A DNA stretch of 64,000 bases from Corynebacterium accolens (GTDB lineage: Bacteria; Actinomycetota; Actinomycetes; Mycobacteriales; Mycobacteriaceae), in contig NZ_CP046605.1 in the NCBI RefSeq assembly GCF_023520795.1, forward strand, positions 806,001 to 870,000. Direction: 5' to 3'. A program made the position numbers and the translations under genes. Of the stretch, positions 1 through 7,940 are shown piece after piece. The first letter of the stretch is position 1. Every line of letters starts with the position of its first letter. A model generated the notes under the pieces. That model was not told where the DNA came from and ran no database searches. It saw nothing but the letters and a program-made list of their open reading frames with translations.

Positions 1-61
1 CGGTGGGCGTGCGGATATCCAAGCCATTGTCAACGATGGATTCATTATCTTCAGCGGTCAT
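1..61 (-). CDS. Probable chorismate mutase, N-terminus only (cut by window edge)
   Basis: An ATG at 61 on the minus strand opens a frame running off the window edge; the visible 20 residues begin MTAEDNESIV and continue to DIRTPT. AAGGGA lies just upstream. No catalytic residue is visible. The call rests on position: in C. glutamicum, as I remember it, the small AroQ-type chorismate mutase is divergent from the PcrA helicase gene and has a similar N-terminus. The enzyme converts chorismate to prephenate for Phe/Tyr synthesis. The start is well supported; the function is an inference from synteny. Confidence 0.45.
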   Translation of the reverse strand, partial: MTAEDNESIVDNGLDIRTPT

Positions 62-158
62 GGTCCCTTATTGTGCCACTTGGTCGGGTATTTAGAAAGC
101 GCAGGGTATGCCGCAAATACGGGCCATGTCCGGTGGGGCTAGTAGGTTGGTAGGCATT

Positions 159-2702
159 ATGACGAATAACTCTCCATTTAGCCCAACTTCTACCCCGCGC
201 GAACCCGTATCCGGTGCTGCTTCCCGCGGCGGCTTCGCCCCTAGCCAGCCCGAGCCGCAGAACCCCTTTGGCAGCACGCCAAGGCCCGCGGAATCCGATC
301 CTTTAACCCAAGGTTTGAATCCACAGCAATTAGAGGCGGTCACCCATACCGGCAGGCCCCTGCTGATTGTCGCCGGCGCGGGTTCTGGCAAGACCGCGGT
401 ACTTACCCGCCGCATCGCGTACCTCATGCGCCACCGCGGGGTAAACCCGTGGGAAAGCCTCGCCATTACCTTTACCAATAAGGCCGCCGCAGAGATGAAG
501 GAGCGCGTGGGTTCCCTGGTCGGTCCGGTGGCCGAGCGCATGTGGGTATCCACCTTCCACTCCATCTGCGTGCGCATCCTGCGCCAGAACGCCCAGCTCG
601 TGCCGGGGCTTAATACCAACTTCACCATTTATGATGGCGACGATGCCCGCAGGCTTCTATCCATGATTGCCAAGGACATGCAGCTGGATCTGAAGAAATA
701 CACCCCGCGCGTGCTGGCCAACCAGATCTCCAACCACAAAAACGAGCTCGTGGGCCCGGCCGAGGCAGCCGACAAGGCGCAGCAGACCAAGAACCCCTTT
801 GAGACCACCGTGGCGGATGTCTACGCCGAGTACCAGCGCCGCCTGCGCGCGGCCAATGCGGTGGACTTTGATGACCTCATCGGGGAAGTAGTGCGCATTT
901 TCACCGAGCACAAGCAGGTAGTGGAGTTTTATCGCCGGCGGTTTAAGCACGTGCTCATTGATGAGTACCAGGACACCAACCACGCCCAGTACGCGCTGGT
1001 AGCAGCGCTCGTGGGCAAGGGCGAGCTGGGTCCTGATGCCCCAGAGTTGTGCGTGGTGGGTGATTCCGATCAGTCCATTTATGCCTTCCGCGGCGCCACC
1101 ATCCGCAATATCGAGGAATTCGAGCGCGACTACCCGCAGGCGCACACCATCTTATTGGAGCAGAACTATCGCTCCACGCAGACCATCTTGAACGCGGCTA
1201 ATGCCGTGATTGCGAAAAACGAGAACCGCCGGGAGAAAAACCTGTGGACCGCGCACGGCGATGGCGAATCCATCGTGGGGTATGTGGCGGATAACGAACA
1301 CGATGAAGCCCGTTTTATCGCCGCAGAGATCGACGCGCTGGCGGATAAGGGCCACAGCTATTCCGATATCGCCGTGATGTACCGGACCAATAATTCCTCC
1401 CGCGCGCTGGAGGATATCTTCATTCGCTCCGGCATTCCCTATAAGGTCGTGGGCGGGACGCGCTTTTACGAACGCCGCGAAATCCGCGATATGGTGGCCT
1501 ACCTGCGCATTATGGATAACCCCGACGATACGGTGAGCCTGCGCCGCATCATCAATGTTCCCAAGCGCGCCATCGGCGATAAGGCCCAGGGCCAGATTGC
1601 CCTGCACGCGGAAAACCAGGGGATAAGCTTTGGCAAGGCGCTTGCCGATGTCCCCCGGGGCGACGTCCCCGGCCTTGGCACCCGCGCCGTCAATGCCGTT
1701 ACCAAGTTCAACGACATGATGGAGGGCATCCGCGCACAAATCCCCGGCATGCGCGATGAGGTGACCGGCCAGCCCGATCTGGGCGAACTGCTCACCGCCA
1801 TCCTGGATGCCACCGGATATAAGGCGGAGCTAGAAAAATCCAACGACCCGCAGGATGGCGCGCGCCTCGATAACCTCAATGAGCTGGTATCCGTGGCCCG
1901 CGAATTTACCTCGGAGGCCGCCAACCAGCTGGCCGCCGCCGGGGCGGATGCGGTCGATCCCAATGAGCTATTAGAAGAAGGCGAAGCCGCGCCGGGCTCG
2001 CTGCAGGCCTTTTTGGAAAAGGTCTCCCTGGTCGCAGATGCGGATCAGATCCCGGATTCTGAGACTGGGGTAGTGACCATGATGACCCTGCATACGGCCA
2101 AGGGCTTGGAGTTTCCCGTCGTCTTTGTCGCCGGCTGGGAGGACGGCCAATTCCCGCACATGCGCTCACTGGGTAACCCGAAGGAATTAAGCGAAGAACG
2201 CCGCCTGGCCTATGTGGGCATCACCCGCGCCCGTGAAAAGTTGTACCTCACGCGCGCCATCTTGCGCTCTGCGTGGGGCAATCCGGTGACCAATCCCGCC
2301 AGTCGCTTCCTCGCCGAGATCCCAGAGGATCTCATCGACTGGCGGCGAGAGGATTCCGATAGTGACCTCACCGGTTCCTGGGGAGCCGATGACTATCAAT
2401 ATGGCCGGAGCTATCGCCGCGGTTCTAGTGGCGCCTATTCCGGTGGTGGGGGTGCTGGGTTTGGCCAGCGCGCTACGTCTTCCCCTTCGCAACGCACTCG
2501 CCAGCCTGCAGCTAATTCCATGCCGAAGAATAAGAACCTCAACCTTGCTGTGGGAGACCGCGTCAACCACGCCAAGTACGGGCTCGGAACCGTAATTGAA
2601 ACGGCCGGTTCCGGTGCCCGCGCCACGGTGACCGTGGACTTTGGTTCCTCCGGCAAGGTGCGGCTCATGCTCATCGGTGGTGTGCCGATGGAAAAGCTCT
2701 AG
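159..2702 (+). CDS. pcrA: ATP-dependent DNA helicase PcrA/UvrD (superfamily 1A)
   Basis: This 847-residue 3'-5' helicase unwinds DNA in nucleotide-excision repair and clears recombination intermediates. SF1A motifs appear in order: Walker A AGAGSGKT, TFTNKAAAEMKERV (Ia), DEYQDTN (Walker B, II), VGDSDQSIYAFRGA (III), QNYRST (IV), TLHTAKGLEFPVVF (V) and RRLAYVGITRARE (VI). The C-terminal 50 residues (VNHAKYGLGTV, then MEKL) form the Tudor-like RNA-polymerase-binding tail typical of PcrA/UvrD1. The first about 60 residues are low-complexity and poorly conserved. An in-frame ATG at 108 is also possible; 159 is preferred because it begins MTNN and leaves room for a promoter. The stop overlaps that of the convergent M23 gene. 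Confidence 0.93.
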   Translation: MTNNSPFSPTSTPREPVSGAASRGGFAPSQPEPQNPFGSTPRPAESDPLTQGLNPQQLEAVTHTGRPLLIVAGAGSGKTAVLTRRIAYLMRHRGVNPWESLAITFTNKAAAEMKERVGSLVGPVAERMWVSTFHSICVRILRQNAQLVPGLNTNFTIYDGDDARRLLSMIAKDMQLDLKKYTPRVLANQISNHKNELVGPAEAADKAQQTKNPFETTVADVYAEYQRRLRAANAVDFDDLIGEVVRIFTEHKQVVEFYRRRFKHVLIDEYQDTNHAQYALVAALVGKGELGPDAPELCVVGDSDQSIYAFRGATIRNIEEFERDYPQAHTILLEQNYRSTQTILNAANAVIAKNENRREKNLWTAHGDGESIVGYVADNEHDEARFIAAEIDALADKGHSYSDIAVMYRTNNSSRALEDIFIRSGIPYKVVGGTRFYERREIRDMVAYLRIMDNPDDTVSLRRIINVPKRAIGDKAQGQIALHAENQGISFGKALADVPRGDVPGLGTRAVNAVTKFNDMMEGIRAQIPGMRDEVTGQPDLGELLTAILDATGYKAELEKSNDPQDGARLDNLNELVSVAREFTSEAANQLAAAGADAVDPNELLEEGEAAPGSLQAFLEKVSLVADADQIPDSETGVVTMMTLHTAKGLEFPVVFVAGWEDGQFPHMRSLGNPKELSEERRLAYVGITRAREKLYLTRAILRSAWGNPVTNPASRFLAEIPEDLIDWRREDSDSDLTGSWGADDYQYGRSYRRGSSGAYSGGGGAGFGQRATSSPSQRTRQPAANSMPKNKNLNLAVGDRVNHAKYGLGTVIETAGSGARATVTVDFGSSGKVRLMLIGGVPMEKL

Positions 2703-3457
2703 ACCGAGATCCCGCGCTCGTTGAACCAGCCCACTGGGTCAACGGCCGCGCCGCCACCTGGGTGGATTTCGAAGTGTAAGTGTGGGCCGGTGGAGCGGCC
2801 CTCGTTGCCGATGTCCGCGATGTGGTCGCCCGCAGAAACGTGGTCGCCCACGTTCACGCGCAGCGAGCTGGCGGACATGTGGCCGTAGACAGAGATGCTG
2901 CCATCGACGTGCTGGATGCGAATCCAGTTGCCGAAGCCCTGTGCCGGACCGGAGTTAATGACCGTGCCGTCCATGACGGAGTAGATCGGGGTGCCGACTG
3001 GGTTAGCCACGTCGATGCCGTTGTGCATCGCGCCCCAGCGCATACCGAATCCGGAGGTCAACGTGCCGGAGGTGGGAAAGACCACCGTATTGCCGGCAGC
3101 ATCGCGGCTGCGCTGAGGGGTCAGTCCAGAGCGGTCGCCCTCGGGAGCGAAGGCTTCCCGTAGACCAGGAACGGAGGAGGGGTCCAAGATGATGTTGATC
3201 CCGCCGGATTCGTTCGGGCTAAATTCCGGGACGTCTTTGCCGGTTAGTACACCGGCGGCGGCGTTTGCGAAGCCGACGGCGGCGTCGATAACGCCCGCGT
3301 TATCAACGTTGGTTGCTTGCGGCTCAGAGGAGCCATTGGAAACGTCCACGCTGGCCACTGGATCAGCAGCAAAAGCGGAGGTGCCGGTAGCAAAAACGGT
3401 GCCAAGCGTAACGATGCTTAGCGCTACATTCCTGCGTGCGCGGTTCATGCGCTTCAT
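2699..3457 (-). CDS. Secreted M23-family endopeptidase (LytM domain)
   Basis: A 252-residue protein with a Sec signal peptide (basic MKRMNRARR, hydrophobic core, cleavage near SAFA-ADP), a roughly 80-residue variable linker, and a C-terminal M23 zinc peptidase domain. Metal ligands are visible as HNGID (HxxxD) and HLHFE (HxH). Such proteins cut peptidoglycan cross-bridges in the wall; corynebacterial examples are MepA-like. AAGGA sits 8 bases before the ATG. It is a paralogue of the gene at 4263-5018, with near-identical motif spacing, and shares its 3' end with pcrA (overlapping stops in a CTAG). Substrate bond and partners are not evident. Confidence 0.9.
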   Translation of the reverse strand: MKRMNRARRNVALSIVTLGTVFATGTSAFAADPVASVDVSNGSSEPQATNVDNAGVIDAAVGFANAAAGVLTGKDVPEFSPNESGGINIILDPSSVPGLREAFAPEGDRSGLTPQRSRDAAGNTVVFPTSGTLTSGFGMRWGAMHNGIDVANPVGTPIYSVMDGTVINSGPAQGFGNWIRIQHVDGSISVYGHMSASSLRVNVGDHVSAGDHIADIGNEGRSTGPHLHFEIHPGGGAAVDPVGWFNERGISV

Positions 3458-3499
3458 AGTTTAAGTCCTTTTCATGGCTGTGCATGGTCTCGAGGCGCG

Positions 3500-3516
3500 C
3501 AAACCTTAAAGGTTTG
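3500..3516. repeat. 17-bp palindrome in the leader of the M23 gene
   Basis: CAAACCTT-A-AAGGTTTG is a perfect inverted repeat with one central base, 43-59 bases upstream of the M23 start codon at 3457. Its size and symmetry suit a dimeric repressor site, but no known corynebacterial operator was recognised. It could also be a small hairpin in the mRNA leader. Confidence 0.5.
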
Positions 3517-3739
3517 GCGTCTTTCAACTGCCCTCTGCGACACGCCGAGGAATGGAAATACCCCATTTAGCGTTCGCTTGTGGCAACGAGTTAAAAGTTA
3601 GCCTGCCCATAGAGGCCGCGCAATCTGTAAAAATGCTGGTAGAAAAGGCGTTAATTCGAAAAGTTTCGAACATGCCAGCTTGTTGCGCGTGTTACGAAAG
3701 TGGCCAAAGTTGCGGGTTTGAAGTACTGGTTTAAGCTCT

Positions 3740-3771
3740 GGGGGTGACTGCCGGGGGTGGGGAGAGGGGGG
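3740..3771 (+). other. Candidate G-quadruplex motif
   Basis: Four G-runs of 5, 5, 4 and 6 bases (3740-3744, 3753-3757, 3759-3762, 3766-3771) are separated by loops of 8, 1 and 3 bases. This exceeds the usual sequence criterion for an intramolecular G-quadruplex (four runs of at least three G). It is in the intergenic block, about 280 bp upstream of the M23 gene that ends at 2699 and on the strand opposite to it. Confidence 0.6.
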
Positions 3772-4210
3772 TTACTGGCACCAAGCTAGAAAACTGCCAT
3801 CTACCTGCGACAAGGCTGGATGCTGGACTTAACTGGCAGTCGGTGGGGATATTTTGAGGGCTGCATTGGCGGCTCTTTTATGGCGGCGCGCGCCCGGTGA
3901 TAATTCCCGGTACCGCGTGTATGTGCTCTCGTGCGGTTCAACGGCGCTCAGGGCGAATGGAGGGGCCCTAATCCCGCGATGTGGAGGCTTGGGTGGCTAT
4001 GGGGACCCTAGGGGGCTCATATGGGCCCTGGAGGGCGGCTATGCGGCTTTCTAGCGCTCTTTGGACCGCAATCCGCCCTCTGGGCGGGGTAGAACTATCT
4101 CCATCGCGGAGATCGCCTCTGGCGGGCGAAGGTGGAGCTGTGGCTCCGCACGAGGGGGCTTGTCGTGGGGACTGCGGGCGAGTGGAGCTTATTGGGGTCT
4201 AGGCATAGCA

Positions 4211-4241
4211 AAAGCGCCGCAGAGGTTATCTGCGGCGCTTT
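4211..4241 (-). terminator. Rho-independent terminator of the second M23 gene
   Basis: Perfect 13-bp stem with a 5-base loop (AAGCGCCGCAGA paired with TCTGCGGCGCTT). Read on the minus strand, it starts about 20 bases after the stop codon of the 4263-5018 gene and ends in CGCTTTTG. Confidence 0.85.
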
Positions 4242-4262
4242 AACAAGAAGGAAAGAAGGCTC

Positions 4263-5018
4263 TTAGAGCTGAATGCCTCGCTCGGCCAGCCATGCCTGTG
4301 GGTCAACGGCGTCACCGGAGTTCGGGTGCACCTCGAAGTGGAGGTGGGAACCGGTGGAGAAGCCCAGGGAACCCATGCCGGCGATCTTCTGGCCAGCGTG
4401 CACGTGCTCGCCCACGGCAACATCGAGGGTCTGCATGTGGCCGTAGACGGTCATGGTGCCGTCATCGTGGAGAATGCGGATCCACTGGCCGTAGCCGGAG
4501 GCCGGGCCGGAATCGATAACGGTGCCGTCCATGACGGAAAGGATGGGGGTGCCAACGGCGTTGGCGATGTCCACGCCGGAGTGGAAGGAGCCCCAGCGCG
4601 GGCCGAAGCCAGAGGTGAAGGCGCCTTCAGCGGGGCGAGCAATGGAAGGAGCGCGAGCGGCAAGGTCCTCGGCGGCGCGGTCAGCGGAAGCCTGGATGGA
4701 CTTGCTCAGCTGGTCAACCAGATTGGTAACCGGCTTTGCCTCAGCCACGTTGAGGATCTGTGGTGCAGCATCAGAGGAGCCGGCTGGGGTGTTGTTGACC
4801 TCGGAAGTATCAGCGGCAAGCTTGTAGTCAACAGACTGCGTCGTGGTGGTGGAAGGTGCAGCGTTGTTGGATTCAACGTTAGCGGCAGCTGCGCCGCCTA
4901 CGCCGGCGGTGGACACGGCACCGGCTGCAACGGTCATGACAGCGATACGGCCCTTGGTGGTCTGCGAGGTGACAATCTTGCGATGGCGGCCGGCGCCACG
5001 CTGAACTTTGCTTCGCAT
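4263..5018 (-). CDS. Secreted M23-family endopeptidase (LytM domain), MepA-like
   Basis: A 251-residue exported wall peptidase. The start is set at the ATG beginning MRSKVQRG because AAAGAAG precedes it; a TTG 11 codons upstream is less likely. A signal segment (hydrophobic AVMTVAAGAVSTAGVGGAA) is followed by a spacer of about 100 residues and the M23 domain with HSGVD (HxxxD) and HLHFE (HxH) zinc ligands. It resembles the protein at 2699-3457 across the catalytic domain. Upstream at 5078-5105 is an array of GTnAC repeats like sites of the MtrAB two-component system, which in C. glutamicum is known to control an M23 peptidase gene (mepA). The gene is monocistronic, with its own terminator. 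Confidence 0.9.
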   Translation of the reverse strand: MRSKVQRGAGRHRKIVTSQTTKGRIAVMTVAAGAVSTAGVGGAAAANVESNNAAPSTTTTQSVDYKLAADTSEVNNTPAGSSDAAPQILNVAEAKPVTNLVDQLSKSIQASADRAAEDLAARAPSIARPAEGAFTSGFGPRWGSFHSGVDIANAVGTPILSVMDGTVIDSGPASGYGQWIRILHDDGTMTVYGHMQTLDVAVGEHVHAGQKIAGMGSLGFSTGSHLHFEVHPNSGDAVDPQAWLAERGIQL

Positions 5019-5467
5019 TAAATCTTCTTTCGTGTCTTTCACAATCTTCAAAAAGAGCGTTACACCGTCTCTGGGTTAGTTACGAGATTGTGACCTTCTT
5101 GTTACCAACGAGATGTAACAGTAGCGTCTCAAAAAGATAACAGCAAGCCAAAAATGAATTTTTTCTCGCGCCAGTCTGGAATAAGCCTACATGCAGGCAC
5201 GTTATGGAAAGTTGTGGCGCATAGTGCGATATAAATCTCTTAAAACCAAGCCCCCGCGGTAACCCCGAAGCTGTAATGGTGCACTGTAACGTCCTGCCGT
5301 GGAAATGCAATGGCATGTAATTACTGTGACCAGTGGGGGATAAGAGTTAAAACTTTATTCCTTATATATATGTCTACAGTAGTTACTGAACAAGTCCACG
5401 GTGATTTTGGAGGTGCCTCGTCGCGCCACCCCGATACCGCGCGCAAAAGGTGGCAAAGTGGACGCCG
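5019..5467. other. Divergent intergenic region (M23 gene / DUF6350 gene)
   Basis: About 450 bp without a gene. The left part contains the repeat array at 5078-5105 that probably belongs to the M23 promoter. The right part is A+T-rich; a run around 5360-5372 (TTATATATATG) is a plausible -10 region for the rightward gene, giving a leader of about 100 bases. No hairpin of terminator quality and no known riboswitch core was recognised. Confidence 0.5.
5078..5105 (-). promoter_or_regulatory. Three phased GTnACn direct repeats, candidate MtrA site
   Basis: On the minus strand GTAACA (5100-5105), GTCACA (5089-5094) and GTAACT (5078-5083) recur at exactly 11-bp intervals, about one helical turn. Directly repeated GTnAC hexamers are the recognition style reported for the response regulator MtrA in actinobacteria, and an M23 peptidase gene is a known MtrA target in C. 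glutamicum. The assignment to MtrA is inference; the phased repeat is seen directly. The array is 60-87 bases upstream of the ATG at 5018. Confidence 0.55.
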
Positions 5468-7282
5468 ATGAACAAAAACACCAGCCCCCAATCTCGGTCA
5501 ACGCCCCGCCCGCGTAGCCAGGCGCGGGGCCGGACAGTGCAGACAGAGCGCGCCCCTCGTGCACCGCATGCCACCGCGACGCAGAAGCCGCATAATTCCG
5601 CAGAACGCGTCGCCCGCAAAGCTGGGTCGAAGGCGAAGGCCCGTCGCACGCCGGCCCCGCTGACGAAGGCGGGGCGCATCCGCCAATTATTCATGTCGGC
5701 GGCGCTGCCGAATATTATTGTCGTCCTTATTATTGTGGCGCTCGCATTCGGCGCGCTTTTGCTTTTTGGCTCGCCCCTTGCGTGGCTGCCCACCATCGTG
5801 GCGGAAGCGTGGATGGTCTTTAACCTCGCGCCGGTATCTGCGGCCGGGGTGGACCTGTCGTTCCTCCCCGCCTTGCCCGCCCTCATCCTCGCCACGGTGG
5901 TGGCGGTGCGCGTGCGCGCCGCGGTAAAACACAAAGTCAGCGTGAAGGATCTGGCTATTCTTGTCGCCTGCGTGATGGGCGTGCCGGTGGTACTGACCTG
6001 CATTGCCTGGGTGATGTTGTGGGATGCCGGCAAGGTTTTCGACGTATCCCCGCCGAACCTCGCTGCTGCGCTTGCTCGCGTCATCGTCGTGCACCTAGCG
6101 GCGATGGCAGCCGGCATGGGTACCCGCCTGTGGCGCGCCTTGGCCAAGCGCTATGGTGCCCCGCCGCTGCTTGTCGATGCCGCCCTTATCGCCCTGCGCT
6201 ACCTCGCCTACCTCGCCATTGGCGCGACCGTGGTCTTCGTGCTCATCTTCATCGTGAACTTCTCGCGCCAGGGGGAGATGATGGATGAGTACCCTTCCAT
6301 CTCTGGGCTGGGCGTTTTCACCCTCATCCTGTTGAGCCTGCTGTATATCCCCAACGCCATCGTCAGCACCGGGGCAGTGCTGGTGGGCTCGGAGTTTTCA
6401 GCAGGGGAGGCGCAGGTAAGCCTCTTTAGCACCCACCTTGTTCCGCTGCCGCCACTGCCCATTACCGGCGGCATCCCAGCGTCCTCACCCGGCTGGGCGG
6501 TCGTGTTCATGGTGGTTCCCCTCATCGCGGCGACGATGTCCTTGTATAAGAAGCGCCCGTCCTTCCAAAAGGTGCTCGCGGCCACGGTGGCTACCGCGGT
6601 CATCATGTTCTTCGCGTGCTATTTGGTCAGCGGCACGCTTGGCTACTACGGCCACACCGGACCACACCTGTGGACGGCTGCTGGCCTTGCCGCGCTATGG
6701 ATCGCCGTCGTGGGCTTGGCCGTCGCGGCAGCCTTTGCGCTTATGAACTGGCGGGACGCCCGCGCAGTTGAAGCGGATTCTTCGGCGGCGGAGGCCTCTG
6801 AAGAGGATTCAGAAGACACTGCAGAGTCGGCAGAAGATACCGCTTCTGAGGACACCACTGACGCAGAACAATCTGACGCGGACAAGGCCGAGGCCGACGA
6901 GGCTGACGGCGACGATGCTGATGCCGATTTGGACGAGAGCGAAACGGACGAGGACGAATCAGAATCTGGCGACGGTGAGGACTCCGAGTCAGCAGCGAAT
7001 GACGCGGACGACGCAGCCGACGACGATGACGCTGCCGCAGAATCCACGGACACCGCAGACACCGTCGACGAGGTCATCGAAGGGGAGGTCGTTGAAGACA
7101 GCGACGACGGCGATGACGCGGAGAGTACTGCGGGAGATGGTGGGGAAGAAGGGGCATCGGAAAGCAGCGAGCGCGAAGCGGCTGAAGACCCCGAGATCCT
7201 GGAAGGCGAGCTCGTGGAAGAGGACGCAAATGAGGGCAAGCCTGACGCGGCAGATTCTACTGAAAGCGGGAAGAGGGACTAG
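5468..7282 (+). CDS. DUF6350 multi-pass membrane protein with acidic C-terminal tail
   Basis: About 604 residues. The N-terminal 60 residues are basic and disordered. Residues about 70-430 carry nine or so hydrophobic spans with motifs such as SRQGEMMDEYPSISGLGVFTL. This is the DUF6350 (PerM-like) family found beside purN in actinobacteria, of uncertain role and sometimes linked to division. The last about 170 residues are almost all Asp, Glu, Ala, Ser and Thr, and include two copies of an IEGEVxE-type motif (about 535-544 and 576-586) that also occurs in the SepX/GlpR homologue of this window. The ATG at 5468 is chosen over a GTG at 5450. purN begins 11 bases after the stop, so co-transcription is likely. 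Confidence 0.75.
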   Translation: MNKNTSPQSRSTPRPRSQARGRTVQTERAPRAPHATATQKPHNSAERVARKAGSKAKARRTPAPLTKAGRIRQLFMSAALPNIIVVLIIVALAFGALLLFGSPLAWLPTIVAEAWMVFNLAPVSAAGVDLSFLPALPALILATVVAVRVRAAVKHKVSVKDLAILVACVMGVPVVLTCIAWVMLWDAGKVFDVSPPNLAAALARVIVVHLAAMAAGMGTRLWRALAKRYGAPPLLVDAALIALRYLAYLAIGATVVFVLIFIVNFSRQGEMMDEYPSISGLGVFTLILLSLLYIPNAIVSTGAVLVGSEFSAGEAQVSLFSTHLVPLPPLPITGGIPASSPGWAVVFMVVPLIAATMSLYKKRPSFQKVLAATVATAVIMFFACYLVSGTLGYYGHTGPHLWTAAGLAALWIAVVGLAVAAAFALMNWRDARAVEADSSAAEASEEDSEDTAESAEDTASEDTTDAEQSDADKAEADEADGDDADADLDESETDEDESESGDGEDSESAANDADDAADDDDAAAESTDTADTVDEVIEGEVVEDSDDGDDAESTAGDGGEEGASESSEREAAEDPEILEGELVEEDANEGKPDAADSTESGKRD

Positions 7283-7292
7283 GCTATAGCGC

Positions 7293-7913
7293 GTGACTTC
7301 ACCGATGCCACCACGCGCTACTGCAGCTACTGACCGCCTACGAGTTGTCGTGCTTGTCTCTGGGACGGGCTCGCTTTTGCAAGCCATCTTGGAAGCCCAG
7401 GATGAGCGATACCAAGTGGTGAAGGTGGTTGCGGATAAACCGTGTCGAGGTATTGAACGCGCCCGAGAACGCGGTATCGATACCGAGATCGTGGAAATGG
7501 GTGCGGACCGTGCCGAATGGAATACATGTCTGGCTGATGCAGTAGATGCTGCCCAGCCAGACATTGTTGTTTCTGCAGGCTTTATGAAGATTTTGGGGGA
7601 AGGCTTCCTCCGCCGCTTCGAAGGCCGCACCATCAATACCCACCCGGCGTTATTGCCTGCGTTTAAGGGCGCGCACGGGGTGCGCGATGCGTTGGAATAC
7701 GGCGTGAAGGTCACAGGCTCTACCGTCCATTTCGTGGACGCGGGCGTGGATACCGGTTCCATCATTGCGCAGCGGCCGGTGGCCGTGCGGGCAGATGATG
7801 ATGAGGCCAGCCTCCACGAACGCATTAAAAAGGTAGAGCGCGAACTCATCGTCGATGTGCTGCGCGCGGCGCAGCCCCGCGGCGAGGAACTTTTTATTCA
7901 ACTCGCAGACTAA
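7293..7913 (+). CDS. purN: Phosphoribosylglycinamide formyltransferase
   Basis: 206 residues; transfers the formyl group of 10-formyl-THF to GAR in purine synthesis. The phosphate-binding SGTGSLLQAIL near residue 23, the catalytic INTHPALLPAFKG (Asn and His of the NxH pair) and HFVDAGVDTGSII (the conserved Asp region) are all visible. The start is GTG, 11 bases after the DUF6350 gene. purH follows after 27 bases, the usual actinobacterial purN-purH operon, so steps 3 and 9-10 of the pathway, both using formyl-THF, are made together. The first about 15 residues are extra and variable. Confidence 0.95.
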   Translation: MTSPMPPRATAATDRLRVVVLVSGTGSLLQAILEAQDERYQVVKVVADKPCRGIERARERGIDTEIVEMGADRAEWNTCLADAVDAAQPDIVVSAGFMKILGEGFLRRFEGRTINTHPALLPAFKGAHGVRDALEYGVKVTGSTVHFVDAGVDTGSIIAQRPVAVRADDDEASLHERIKKVERELIVDVLRAAQPRGEELFIQLAD

Positions 7914-7940
7914 GACTTTTCGAAAGGCTTAATCCTCCTC

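Larger units (their letters stand above)
3458..4210. other. 750-bp intergenic block without a convincing gene
   Basis: Between two M23 genes lies DNA with no reading frame that has coding-like composition, a good start site and a recognisable product; the open frames here (for example 3854-4054 and 3981-4202) overlap and translate to low-complexity Gly/Arg/Ala sequence. Part 3458-3740 is A+T-richer and should hold the promoter of the upstream M23 gene, including a 17-bp palindrome at 3500-3516. Part 3740-4200 is G-rich on the plus strand with a four-run G-quadruplex motif at 3740-3771 and an inverted repeat ACTGCCA (3793-3799) / TGGCAGT (3834-3840). A small RNA is possible but unproven. Confidence 0.6.

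Noticed and set aside
3854-4202. Small overlapping plus-strand frames in the gene-free block
   Set aside because: Low-complexity Gly/Arg/Ala products, no ribosome-binding sites, and mutual overlap argue against real genes.
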